Shown here piece after piece: positions 6,691-14,702 of a stretch of DNA of 64,000 bases. This DNA is from Pontibacter korlensis (lineage in GTDB: Bacteria; Bacteroidota; Bacteroidia; Cytophagales; Hymenobacteraceae): the NCBI RefSeq assembly GCF_000973725.1, contig NZ_CP009621.1:1183501-1247500 (forward strand). The letters run 5' to 3'. The translations under genes were made by a program, and so were the position numbers. The notes below the pieces were generated by a model. It was given only the letters and a program-made list of their open reading frames with translations, ran no database searches and had not been told where the DNA came from. Position 1 is the stretch's first letter; each line of letters starts with the position of its first letter.

Positions 6691-8930
6691 TACCGCACCA
6701 TCAGTTTAGAAGAAGTTTGTCCGCCTTTTTCTGACACTGCCCGGATGATGTAAATGCCGGACTGCAGTTCTGCCACCGATAACGTATGGGTACGGCTATA
6801 CTTGTTAGCTTGGCTACGGTACGCACGCTTACCAACTAAGTCATATACTTCCAGCAGCACTGGCTCCGATGCCTGTACCCTTACAGGCTCTTCACGAGAT
6901 TTATCATGAGGATTGGGATATACTCGCAGCGTAAGTTTCTCGCCTGCATCTGGCCCTGCTACATTACCTGCAGTCTGCTCCAGCAAGTATAGCCCTCCAC
7001 CCTTTGACCCTAGCACCAGGTACTGCTTATTGGCTCCTCCTAAAGGTGCGGCAGTTATACTTAAACCCTTTCCTAACTGGGTTGCTTGCACCTGCTGCGT
7101 AAGTGTATTTTCCAGCACTTTTGTTTCAGCGGTAAAGGTGCCATGTTGGTTTTCGGAGATATTACGGAAGATGCGCAGCTCACCGCTTTCGTCTACTGTC
7201 AGTAAGTCAAGAGAGCCATCACCATCTATGTCGTAGATTGAAGAATGCAGGAAGCGGCGCTCAAAGTCGTAGTCCAACCCTCCGAAGCTACTGCTTTCCA
7301 ATGTATAGACCGGTGCTGAGGCAGTTCCAGTATTGCGGTAGAACTCCAGGTTACTTGCAGCTTTACCTAGCACCAGGTCCAGATCACCGTCACCATCCAA
7401 GTCGGCAAAAGCTGGCGAGTCACCATCTGCTACTCTTAGCAGCACCTGTAGGTATGCCATATCGTAGGCGGCTGGTTGTCCTGCAGCAGCCAGGTTCTGC
7501 AGATAAGTTATCCGTGTGGATCCAGCTTGCGCACTTTTAAAGGTAAGTACAAGATCCATTGCTCCATCTCCGTTTATATCAGCAAATGTTGGTTTTATAG
7601 TATAAACTGAGCGGCTGTGCAGCCCCAGGAAGTCATCAGTAACAAGCGCAAAAGCCGGAGTTGCAGGTGTGCCGGTATTGCGGTAAAAACTGACAGAGCC
7701 CCCATACACGCCATTGCGGTAGCTGGCATCGTTGCCAACCAACATATCCAGGTCACCGTCACCATCCAGATCGGCAAAGGCTGGATAAGCTCCTTCACTC
7801 AAGTTTATCATCTGGTCCTGCAAGAAACTATCCTTCACAAAATCAAATGCAGGCATGTTGGCATCCCCTGTGTTGCGGTACAGCCAGGTAGAATTCATAA
7901 AATCCATGTTCCAAATTTCCTGATGTACCTGCGGTGCTGCTAACAAATCAGGCACTCCGTCAAACGTTACATCCTCATAGTATGCTGCAGGATAGAGGTT
8001 AAAGCTAATGGGATTTGAGGCTGGAAAAACCGGGCTAAAGTCAGTCATTAGTGCATTGTCAGGCGTACCCCTGTTTTCCATCAGCACAAGGTTCTCACAA
8101 GCAACTCCGCCCATAACCAATTCCATGTCACCATCGGCATCCATATCCAACAGTAACAAGGAGGAGCCATCGTGGCCGGAATGTGTGGGTGCAGCTATAC
8201 TTTGCTCATGATGGCCGCCACACTGCTCGCCAAACTTAAAATCGTTGCAGTGCTCGCACTCCGTAATACCTCCCCACCAATTGGTCTGCTGCACAAACTG
8301 TAACGTACCGCAGGGCTGGCCCTGCTCCACCTGCATATTGCGGTAGAGCTCCAGGAAGTAACCTTGAGCGAAGTTTGTGATCAACACATCTAAATCGCCA
8401 TCACCGTCAATGTCTGTAATGGCAGGCACATCGGCACCGTTCATCTGCATGTTTACCTGCCTTGTGCCATAGCGCAAGCCATCCGTAACCAGAGAGAACT
8501 GCAACTTTCCTTGCTCTGCTTGTTCCTGCCTAAACACCCGTATACCCAGAGGAGAGTTTGTAAAAATGTCCTTTAGCCCATCGCAATCATAATCCCGGAG
8601 CAAAACCCAATTATCAAGATCTGTCGGAAAAAATGCCTCATACTCCGGCGCGTATTTATATTGCCACTTCCCCTCCTCCTGCACAGCCAGCCAGGTAAAT
8701 ATTTTGCGCAGCTGCCTGTCGAAAATAAAGAGGTCTTCCTGCCCATCCTGGTTCAGGTCTATGGTAGAGAACTGCGGTGCATTTAGTCCCCCACTCCAGG
8801 GGTCGGTGAGTTGCCCTTCTGGTGTGGATACAGGTATGGCTTGGGTCATCTGAAACCTTAGCGGATCCTGCTGTGCCCTAGCACAAAGGGAAGCCACAAG
8901 TATATACAGGAGTGTAAAAGTTTTCTTCAT
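6690..8930 (-). CDS. Secreted FG-GAP/VCBS-repeat protein with type IX sorting domain
   Basis: The 746-residue protein starts with a signal peptide (MKKTFTLLYILVASLCARAQ). The body has about nine FG-GAP/VCBS repeats, each with a calcium-binding core such as DLDGDGDLD, DIDGDGDLD or DMDADGD, which together should fold into a beta-propeller-like surface protein. The last 80 residues form a type A C-terminal sorting domain: YPNPHDK near 670, LEVYDLVGK, SGIYIIRAV, then SSKLMVR. The type IX system would move it across the outer membrane and anchor or release it. A gap near residue 235 contains several cysteine/histidine residues (ECEHCNDFKFGEQCGGHHE), which could bind metal and is unusual in this family. 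It probably has its own promoter and is coupled to the small downstream gene. Confidence 0.88.
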   Translation of the reverse strand: MKKTFTLLYILVASLCARAQQDPLRFQMTQAIPVSTPEGQLTDPWSGGLNAPQFSTIDLNQDGQEDLFIFDRQLRKIFTWLAVQEEGKWQYKYAPEYEAFFPTDLDNWVLLRDYDCDGLKDIFTNSPLGIRVFRQEQAEQGKLQFSLVTDGLRYGTRQVNMQMNGADVPAITDIDGDGDLDVLITNFAQGYFLELYRNMQVEQGQPCGTLQFVQQTNWWGGITECEHCNDFKFGEQCGGHHEQSIAAPTHSGHDGSSLLLLDMDADGDMELVMGGVACENLVLMENRGTPDNALMTDFSPVFPASNPISFNLYPAAYYEDVTFDGVPDLLAAPQVHQEIWNMDFMNSTWLYRNTGDANMPAFDFVKDSFLQDQMINLSEGAYPAFADLDGDGDLDMLVGNDASYRNGVYGGSVSFYRNTGTPATPAFALVTDDFLGLHSRSVYTIKPTFADINGDGAMDLVLTFKSAQAGSTRITYLQNLAAAGQPAAYDMAYLQVLLRVADGDSPAFADLDGDGDLDLVLGKAASNLEFYRNTGTASAPVYTLESSSFGGLDYDFERRFLHSSIYDIDGDGSLDLLTVDESGELRIFRNISENQHGTFTAETKVLENTLTQQVQATQLGKGLSITAAPLGGANKQYLVLGSKGGGLYLLEQTAGNVAGPDAGEKLTLRVYPNPHDKSREEPVRVQASEPVLLEVYDLVGKRAYRSQANKYSRTHTLSVAELQSGIYIIRAVSEKGGQTSSKLMVR

Positions 8931-9102
8931 GCAGGTACAACAGGTTAATGCCAGGTGTGGCTCACGCTAATTTGCCGAACAGCAGCCGGCCATCTACCGT
9001 TTTTCTCTATTTGGCTGTATATTGCCGCAATGTGAGGCAGCTAAATACTTAACGAATCTAGCTAGACGAAAAGCATTTAAGCAAGATAAAAATACGCATT
9101 TC

Positions 9103-10389
9103 ATGCAGAACAATATTGAATTTCTATATCAAAGGTACCTGGAGTGCCGCCACGTAAGCACCGACTCTCGTGCAGCGCAGGACCAGAGCATGTTTTTTGC
9201 CTTAAATGGCCCCAACTTTAAAGGAGCAAAATTTGCAGAAATGGCCCTTGAAAAAGGAGCAAAGTATGCCGTAGTAGATGATCCTGCTATGGCCTCTGAT
9301 AACGTGTTTGTGGTAGAAGACACACTACAGACACTACAGGATCTGGCTCGCCACCACCGCCGCCAGTTAAGTATACCAATCATTGGTATTACAGGCTCAA
9401 ATGGCAAGACTACGACCAAGGAGCTTATTCATGCGGTGCTGAGCCAGAAATTTAACACTCTGTATACACAAGGCAACCTGAACAACCATATTGGGGTGCC
9501 GCTTACCTTGCTACGCATTAAGCCGGAGCATGAGATGGCGATCATTGAAATGGGCGCTAACCATATCGGAGAAATTGCGCTGCTTTCCAGTATAGCCATG
9601 CCAACCCATGGTATGATTACCAATATTGGCAAGGCGCACCTGGAAGGATTCGGAAGCCTGGAGGGCGTGGCCCGTGGCAAGAGCGAGTTATATGTGCACC
9701 TGCTGGAGCATGGCGGCACCGTGTTTATAAACACTGGCAATGAACACCTCATGCGCATGAGCCGCCGTATTGAGAACAAAGTTACCTACCCTGCACAAGA
9801 AGATTATTATCACAGCGAATTGTTGGAGGCGTCGCCTTACGTAGTGTATAAGGATGAAGAGGGCAATGTGGTGCACACGCAACTGGTGGGAAGCTACAAC
9901 TATGAGAACATGGCCGCAGCAGCCTGCATCGGCAAGTACTTTGGTGTGCCGCTGCAGAAAGCCAACGAAGCTATTGCCGGCTATAGCCCGGTGAACAACC
10001 GCTCGCAAGTATTAAAGCAAGACAGCAACACCATTATCTTGGACGCCTATAATGCCAACCCTACCTCTATGGCCGCTGCTGTACGCAACTTCGGAAGTAT
10101 GAACGCTCCCAAGAAGGTAGTTATACTTGGGGATATGTTTGAGATGGGTGCCGAGAGCGAGACTGAACACAGAACTTTAGGTGAGGTGTTAAATAAGCAG
10201 GCTTTTGATACCGTAATACTTTGCGGTAAAGACATGAAGTATGCGGCCGAAGTAAATGAGAACTTCTTATATTTCGAGACAAAGCCGGAACTGCAAACCT
10301 GGCTGCGCAAGAACCCGGTGGCGGAGAGCTACGTGCTGATCAAAGGCTCCCGGGGCATGGGCTTAGAAACGCTGGTGGAGGAGCTGTAA
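9103..10389 (+). CDS. murF: UDP-N-acetylmuramoyl-tripeptide--D-alanyl-D-alanine ligase
   Basis: MurF adds D-Ala-D-Ala to UDP-MurNAc-tripeptide, the last cytoplasmic step of peptidoglycan precursor synthesis. The ATG at 9103 (MQNNIEFLYQ) gives 428 residues, close to family length; a TTG start 81 bases upstream would add a segment with no MurF counterpart. The N-terminal UDP-binding part carries DSR near residue 20, the ATP P-loop is GITGSNGKTTTKE near residue 95, followed by the conserved NNHIGVP and EMGANHIGEI segments, and a C-terminal domain with LDAYNANP and the LGDMFEMG motif. It stands alone here, away from other mur genes, and ends at a long perfect hairpin. Confidence 0.95.
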   Translation: MQNNIEFLYQRYLECRHVSTDSRAAQDQSMFFALNGPNFKGAKFAEMALEKGAKYAVVDDPAMASDNVFVVEDTLQTLQDLARHHRRQLSIPIIGITGSNGKTTTKELIHAVLSQKFNTLYTQGNLNNHIGVPLTLLRIKPEHEMAIIEMGANHIGEIALLSSIAMPTHGMITNIGKAHLEGFGSLEGVARGKSELYVHLLEHGGTVFINTGNEHLMRMSRRIENKVTYPAQEDYYHSELLEASPYVVYKDEEGNVVHTQLVGSYNYENMAAAACIGKYFGVPLQKANEAIAGYSPVNNRSQVLKQDSNTIILDAYNANPTSMAAAVRNFGSMNAPKKVVILGDMFEMGAESETEHRTLGEVLNKQAFDTVILCGKDMKYAAEVNENFLYFETKPELQTWLRKNPVAESYVLIKGSRGMGLETLVEEL

Positions 10390-10392
10390 TAT

Positions 10393-10438
10393 AGCCAGAT
10401 AATATATTCCTAGAAGTATAAGAATATATTATCTGGCT
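10393..10438. terminator. Terminator after murF, 17-bp perfect stem
   Basis: A 17-bp perfect inverted repeat (AGCCAGATAATATATTC and its complement) with a 12-base loop begins four bases after the murF stop. The T-tract is short, so the strength of termination is less certain than the structure. Confidence 0.7.
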
Positions 10439-10544
10439 TCTGATATGCTAATCTTAAACCTAATAGGCTTATAATCCTGCCTTCAGCTTTACAGTGATTA
10501 TGTATTTTGCCATGCCTGAAATTTAGTGTCTAGACATCTTTATT

Positions 10545-10570
10545 ATATTTGAATATATTTATTCAAATAT
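10545..10570. promoter_or_regulatory. Inverted repeat directly upstream of a barrel gene (candidate operator)
   Basis: ATATTTGAATA and its exact complement TATTCAAATAT form 11-bp arms around a 4-base spacer, ending 11 bases before the ATG at 10582. The left arm contains TATATTTG-like promoter sequence, so the repeat overlaps where polymerase or ribosomes would bind. Confidence 0.5.
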
Positions 10571-10581
10571 AAACCCATTCT

Positions 10582-11277
10582 ATGAAGACAAAGATTGTAT
10601 TACTTGCTTTCCTGTTGTGTTTAACCCAATTGGTTAACGCCCAAACAACAGGTACCCTTCCCTACAAACATCACTTCGGCATAGTTGCCAGTCCAACTCT
10701 CCAAAAAGTTTTTACCAACAACACCAGTTTACCTGTAGGCTTGATTTACAAACGGCAAGACAACGGCAGGGGCATGTTTAGGAGCTCCCTTATTAGTTCC
10801 CAAAACAGTTATCGCCAAAGTGTTGCTGTTCCATACTCAGCAAGCGATGTTGAAAGAACGGGAAAAGGCTTTACTGTTCAGCTGACGGGAGGATACGAAT
10901 GGCATGTACCACTAAGCAATAAATGGCTGTTATATTATGGTGCTGAAGCAGGTCCCAGTTATGGGCGGAGTAACTCTGAAAGTCTAGATGTATACACTAA
11001 TTCTAGCAGCCAAGGCAGCATTAGCCATTCCCAACAATCTACAACATTTGGTGCTATTTTACGTCCGCTTTCAGGTGTAGCTTATCAAATTACAGACAGG
11101 TTGTATATAACCACTGAAACAGCAATAGTAGCGAGCCTATACCGCTCCAAAAATAAGATGACCGATGAACAAACCACATCCGCAAATCACTCTTCTACAG
11201 AAAGATCATATAAAACAGATTGGAGTAGCATAAGTTATAAGCCTATTTCTAACATCTCATTCCTAATGCGGTTCTAA
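10582..11277 (+). CDS. Exported outer-membrane beta-barrel protein, function unknown
   Basis: The 231-residue protein has a signal peptide (MKTKIVLLAFLLCLTQLVNAQ, cut after about residue 21). The rest shows alternating hydrophobic strands with glycine/aromatic ends (GFTVQLTGGYEW, LYYGAEAGPSYG) and ends in ISFLMRF, the C-terminal phenylalanine signature of outer-membrane barrels. Its long Ser/Asn/Gln-rich loops are typical of the general Bacteroidota barrel families. No substrate can be named. The base composition is more A+T-rich than its neighbours, and a perfect inverted repeat sits right before the start codon, so expression may be regulated. It is flanked by terminators on both sides. Confidence 0.75.
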   Translation: MKTKIVLLAFLLCLTQLVNAQTTGTLPYKHHFGIVASPTLQKVFTNNTSLPVGLIYKRQDNGRGMFRSSLISSQNSYRQSVAVPYSASDVERTGKGFTVQLTGGYEWHVPLSNKWLLYYGAEAGPSYGRSNSESLDVYTNSSSQGSISHSQQSTTFGAILRPLSGVAYQITDRLYITTETAIVASLYRSKNKMTDEQTTSANHSSTERSYKTDWSSISYKPISNISFLMRF

Positions 11278-11302
11278 TCAGGATAAAGAATCATAAAGCA
11301 TG

Positions 11303-11330
11303 AAGCCAGAGGCGTGTACCTCTGGCTTTT
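11303..11330. terminator. Terminator after the barrel gene
   Basis: AAGCCAGAGG pairs with CCTCTGGCTT over CGTGTA, followed by TTTTGCTTTT. It also lies just beyond the stop of rfbC on the other strand. Confidence 0.8.
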
Positions 11331-11360
11331 GCTTTTAACAGAACTTATAAAATTTACTTC

Positions 11361-11903
11361 CTAAAACAGCGAATCAAAATCCTGCAACAGCGGCAACACC
11401 TCATCCTTCGGCGACACCAGCGGCTCGCTTACTCCCCAATCTATTCCCAAGGCAGGATCATTCCACAATATGCCGCCTTCTGTTTCTGGAGCGTAAAAGT
11501 CAGTGCACTTGTATAGGAAGGTTGTGTTATCTTCCAAGGCTACAAAACCATGTGCAAAGCCCTCTGGTATGTAAAGCAGGTTATGTTCCGCTGCATCAAG
11601 GATGCAGGCTGTATGCTGCCCAAATGTTGGAGAACCCTTACGAAGGTCTACCGCCACATCCAATGCTTTGCCAGTAGATACTCTTACCAGCTTACCTTGA
11701 GCATGTGGAGGCTTTTGAAAATGCAGCCCGCGAAGAACTCCCTTCTTCGACACCGATTGGTTATCCTGCACGAAATTGGGACTCAAGCCAAAAGGTTCAA
11801 ACCACTTCAGACTAAAGGTTTCGGTAAAATACCCCCGGTCATCGCGAAAAACGCGTGGCTTAAATTCTATAATGCCTTCGATGTGAAAAAGTCTGTGTTG
11901 CAT
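11361..11903 (-). CDS. rfbC: dTDP-4-dehydrorhamnose 3,5-epimerase
   Basis: RfbC epimerises dTDP-4-dehydro-6-deoxyglucose in the dTDP-L-rhamnose pathway, which supplies surface polysaccharide. The 180-residue length is normal for the cupin-fold enzyme. Visible signatures are DDRGYFTETF (21-30), the catalytic histidine H61 in RGLHFQ, K71 in GKLVRV, IPEGFAHGF (112-120) and Y131 in FLYKCTDFY. The other three rhamnose genes (rfbA, rfbB, rfbD) are not in the window, so the pathway genes are scattered. It is transcribed alone, divergent from the SirB2/cytochrome gene. Confidence 0.95.
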   Translation of the reverse strand: MQHRLFHIEGIIEFKPRVFRDDRGYFTETFSLKWFEPFGLSPNFVQDNQSVSKKGVLRGLHFQKPPHAQGKLVRVSTGKALDVAVDLRKGSPTFGQHTACILDAAEHNLLYIPEGFAHGFVALEDNTTFLYKCTDFYAPETEGGILWNDPALGIDWGVSEPLVSPKDEVLPLLQDFDSLF

Positions 11904-12045
11904 TGCTACCTGGTGCAGCTCTTTTATTTATGATACGGCTTACACGCCAAAAGGCCACAAGTTAGCCATTCTGCAGACACCATCAGAAATTTTAATGTAA
12001 TTTGCAGTGGTTCTACTACACATAGCCGATAATAAAGTATAGCTT

Positions 12046-12774
12046 ATGCAAGCAACTATCGCTTTTCTGCACACACATGTACTGGTGGTAGTGCTTTTCC
12101 TGCTCCTGTTCACCTTTAAGACAGTTCTGTTGCTGCTAAACAAGCACAAGGCGCTGGCCAAGGCACGCAAGCAAACAAGAATGCTCGACATCATTTTCGG
12201 CACTTTGATACTTGTTACCGGAGGTTACCTGCTGTTTAGCTACCAGGGTGTTCCAAGCTGGCTGATTACTAAGGTTGTTCTAGTACTTGTGGCTATACCA
12301 CTAGGTATTGTCGGCATCAAGCGTGAGAACAAAATGCTGGCTGTACTGTCGCTGTTAATCTTCCTGTACATCTACTGCGTAGCGGAGACCAAAAGCCTAA
12401 CGATGCAAAACCCCGGACCAGTGGAAAATGCAACTACAGGGGCTACGGCTACACCTGAGACAGATGCGGCCGAAACTGGTGATGCAAGACTCGGCGAATC
12501 AAAGGAGCTGCAAAAGGGAATTATAGGAGCCATAGGTGAGGCACAACTTGCTAATGCCAAGTCAATTTATACTCAACTTTGTGAGACTTGCCACGGTGCC
12601 GACGGAACCAAAGGTTTGGGAGGCGCTGCCAACCTGCAGGTAAGCAACCTGAGCCACAACAATCGTGTAAACGTAATCGAGAAAGGCCGTGGACTAATGC
12701 CGGCCTTCGGCAGCCAGCTAACGGACGAAGAAGTCGAGGCCTTGGCTGCTTATACCATGACGCTTAAAAAATAA
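12046..12774 (+). CDS. SirB2-like membrane protein fused to a C-terminal cytochrome c domain
   Basis: The 242-residue protein has four predicted membrane segments (about 10-31, 48-65, 72-92 and 97-112) resembling the SirB2 family, then an Ala/Thr/Glu-rich linker (120-150), and a class I cytochrome c domain with the haem motif CETCH at 179-183 and the axial methionine M218 in GRGLMPAFG. The haem domain must face the periplasm. This should be a membrane-tethered electron carrier; the partner is not evident. The hflX gene starts only 3 bases after its stop, so the two share an mRNA, probably through ordinary operon packing rather than a shared task. SirB2 domains are usually separate proteins, which makes the fusion notable. 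Confidence 0.8.
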   Translation: MQATIAFLHTHVLVVVLFLLLFTFKTVLLLLNKHKALAKARKQTRMLDIIFGTLILVTGGYLLFSYQGVPSWLITKVVLVLVAIPLGIVGIKRENKMLAVLSLLIFLYIYCVAETKSLTMQNPGPVENATTGATATPETDAAETGDARLGESKELQKGIIGAIGEAQLANAKSIYTQLCETCHGADGTKGLGGAANLQVSNLSHNNRVNVIEKGRGLMPAFGSQLTDEEVEALAAYTMTLKK

Positions 12775-12777
12775 TGA

Positions 12778-13965
12778 ATGGCTAAAAAGAAATTCTACGA
12801 AACCTCTAAGCCGCAGGAAACTGCCGTGCTGGTAGCTGTGCCAAACTACCGCCAAACTGATGAGCAAACAGAGGAATACCTTGATGAGCTTGCCTTCTTA
12901 GCTGAAACGGCAGGTGCACAAACCCTAAAGCGCTTCGTGCAGAAGCTGGACAAGCCAGATGTGCGCACCTTTGTAGGTAGTGGTAAACTTGAGGAAATAA
13001 AAGCTTATGTAAAGGAGTACGAGGTGGATATGGTGATCTTCGACGATGACTTGAGCCCCTCGCAGGTTCGTAACATAGAGCGTGAAATGCAGGTGAAGAT
13101 TGTAGACCGCAGCTTGCTTATACTTGATATCTTCGCCCTGCGCGCTAAAACTGCCCAGGCACATGCCCAGGTAGAAATGGCTCAGTACCAGTACCTGCTA
13201 CCGCGCCTTACTAACCTCTGGACTCACCTTTCCAAGCAGAAGGGTGGTATTGGTATGAAAGGTCCCGGTGAAACAGAGATTGAGACAGACCGCCGTATTG
13301 TGCGTGACAAGATTTCTTTGCTACGAGAGCGCCTGCGCAAATTTGAGAAGCAAAATTTTGAGCAGCGCAAAGCTCGCGCTGGCATAGTGCGTGTGGCACT
13401 GGTAGGATATACCAACGTGGGCAAGTCCACACTTATGAACCTGCTGTCAAAGTCAGAGGTATTTGCAGAGAACAAGCTGTTTGCTACCGTGGATGCCACA
13501 GTACGCAAGGTGGTACTCGAAAACATACCTTTCCTGCTCTCCGACACGGTAGGGTTCATCCGCAAGCTACCAACCAAGCTTATCGAGTCATTCAAATCTA
13601 CGCTGGATGAGATACGCGAAGCTGATTTGCTGGTACATGTGGTGGATATATCGCACCCTTCGTTTGAAGACCATATTGCTGTTGTGAATGAGACTCTGAA
13701 AGACATTAACTCTGCAGATAAGCCAGTGCTGCTCGTATTCAATAAAATCGACCAGTACCTGGAAAAGCGGCAGCAGGAACTACAGGAGGAGGACATGAAT
13801 ATCCGGCCTTCTATCGAGGACCTGAAGGAGACTTATATGGCCAAAGAGCATGCTCCGGCCATGTTTATCTCTGCCACTGACAAGCTGAACATTGATGCAC
13901 TGCGTGAAGAACTGCAGCGCCGTGTAGCTGAGATTCATTTTCAGCGTTATCCTAACAACGTGTAG
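12778..13965 (+). CDS. hflX: Ribosome-associated GTPase HflX
   Basis: HflX is a GTPase that binds the 50S subunit and rescues stalled or stress-inactivated ribosomes. The 395-residue protein has the N-terminal HflX domain (FVGSGKLEEIKAY near 63), the glycine-rich linker GIGMKGPGETEIETDRR near 158-175, the P-loop GYTNVGKST near 210, switch motif DTVGF near 258, and NKID near 322. The ATG is at 12778, three bases past the upstream cytochrome gene. Length and motif order are normal. A hairpin with a T-rich tail follows 29 bases after the stop. Confidence 0.95.
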   Translation: MAKKKFYETSKPQETAVLVAVPNYRQTDEQTEEYLDELAFLAETAGAQTLKRFVQKLDKPDVRTFVGSGKLEEIKAYVKEYEVDMVIFDDDLSPSQVRNIEREMQVKIVDRSLLILDIFALRAKTAQAHAQVEMAQYQYLLPRLTNLWTHLSKQKGGIGMKGPGETEIETDRRIVRDKISLLRERLRKFEKQNFEQRKARAGIVRVALVGYTNVGKSTLMNLLSKSEVFAENKLFATVDATVRKVVLENIPFLLSDTVGFIRKLPTKLIESFKSTLDEIREADLLVHVVDISHPSFEDHIAVVNETLKDINSADKPVLLVFNKIDQYLEKRQQELQEEDMNIRPSIEDLKETYMAKEHAPAMFISATDKLNIDALREELQRRVAEIHFQRYPNNV

Positions 13966-13994
13966 CAAGTCTGCACTATTACCATTCTAGAAAC

Positions 13995-14028
13995 ACCCAT
14001 CCGCTGCTCCGGCAGTAGATGGGTTTTT
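13995..14028 (+). terminator. Terminator after hflX
   Basis: ACCCATC pairs with GATGGGT, with an inner CTGC/GCAG stem separated by a 2x2 internal loop, followed by TTTTT. It lies 29 bases after the hflX stop. Confidence 0.7.
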
Positions 14029-14166
14029 GCTTTCAGGCCCTCTACCTCCCTTTAGCCCAACCTTAACCACCCGGGCACAACCATTTACCCACACTTTCAG
14101 TAAGAAACAAAGCCACACATGTGGCCTTTCAAGTGGCCGTTTCAGGCCCTTAGAAACAGAAAATGT

Positions 14167-14661
14167 ATGAAAACGCTATATATTCTTAGGCACGCTAAAT
14201 CGAGCTGGGAGTTTGATGAACTCAGCGACCATGACCGCCCACTGAACAAGCGGGGGCGCCATGATGCACCACTGATGGGACAGGAATTGGCTGCACGCGG
14301 CGTAGAGCCACAGCTTATAATTTCTAGCCCGGCAGTTCGCGCCCTTAGCACAGCTACTCTGATAGCTAGAGAGCTTAACTATGATCCCGATGATATTGTG
14401 GTGGACACCCGCATTTATGGTGCTGACCGAGACGACCTGCTGCAAGTTGTGCTGAGTGTACCTGCCGAAGTAAGTTCCCTCATGTTAGTGGGACACAACG
14501 AGGCGCTCTCAGAGTTTGCCAACATGCTTTCGCAGGAGCCAATCGGCAGCCTGCCCACAGCGGGCGTAGCAGTTCTCGAGTTTGATTGCGAGAGCTGGTA
14601 CGATATATCAAAGGACAACGCCAAGCTTCTATTTCACGACTTCCCTAAGAACCACAAGTAA
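14167..14661 (+). CDS. sixA: Phosphohistidine phosphatase SixA
   Basis: SixA removes phosphate from phosphohistidine on signalling proteins. The ATG at 14167 (MKTLYILRHAKSSW) puts the catalytic RHA at residues 8-10, the normal position; an upstream in-frame ATG would add 16 residues absent from the family. The second active-site histidine is in VGHNEALSEFAN near residue 103. The 164-residue length fits SixA rather than larger histidine phosphatases. The ppk1 gene follows after 41 bases with no terminator, so they are probably co-transcribed. A sixA-ppk pairing is seen in other bacteria and suggests a link to polyphosphate or phosphate signalling, which is inference. Confidence 0.9.
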   Translation: MKTLYILRHAKSSWEFDELSDHDRPLNKRGRHDAPLMGQELAARGVEPQLIISSPAVRALSTATLIARELNYDPDDIVVDTRIYGADRDDLLQVVLSVPAEVSSLMLVGHNEALSEFANMLSQEPIGSLPTAGVAVLEFDCESWYDISKDNAKLLFHDFPKNHK

Positions 14662-14702
14662 GTCACCCTAGGCCCCACCCGGCGGCCAAAGCACTCAATA
14701 CG

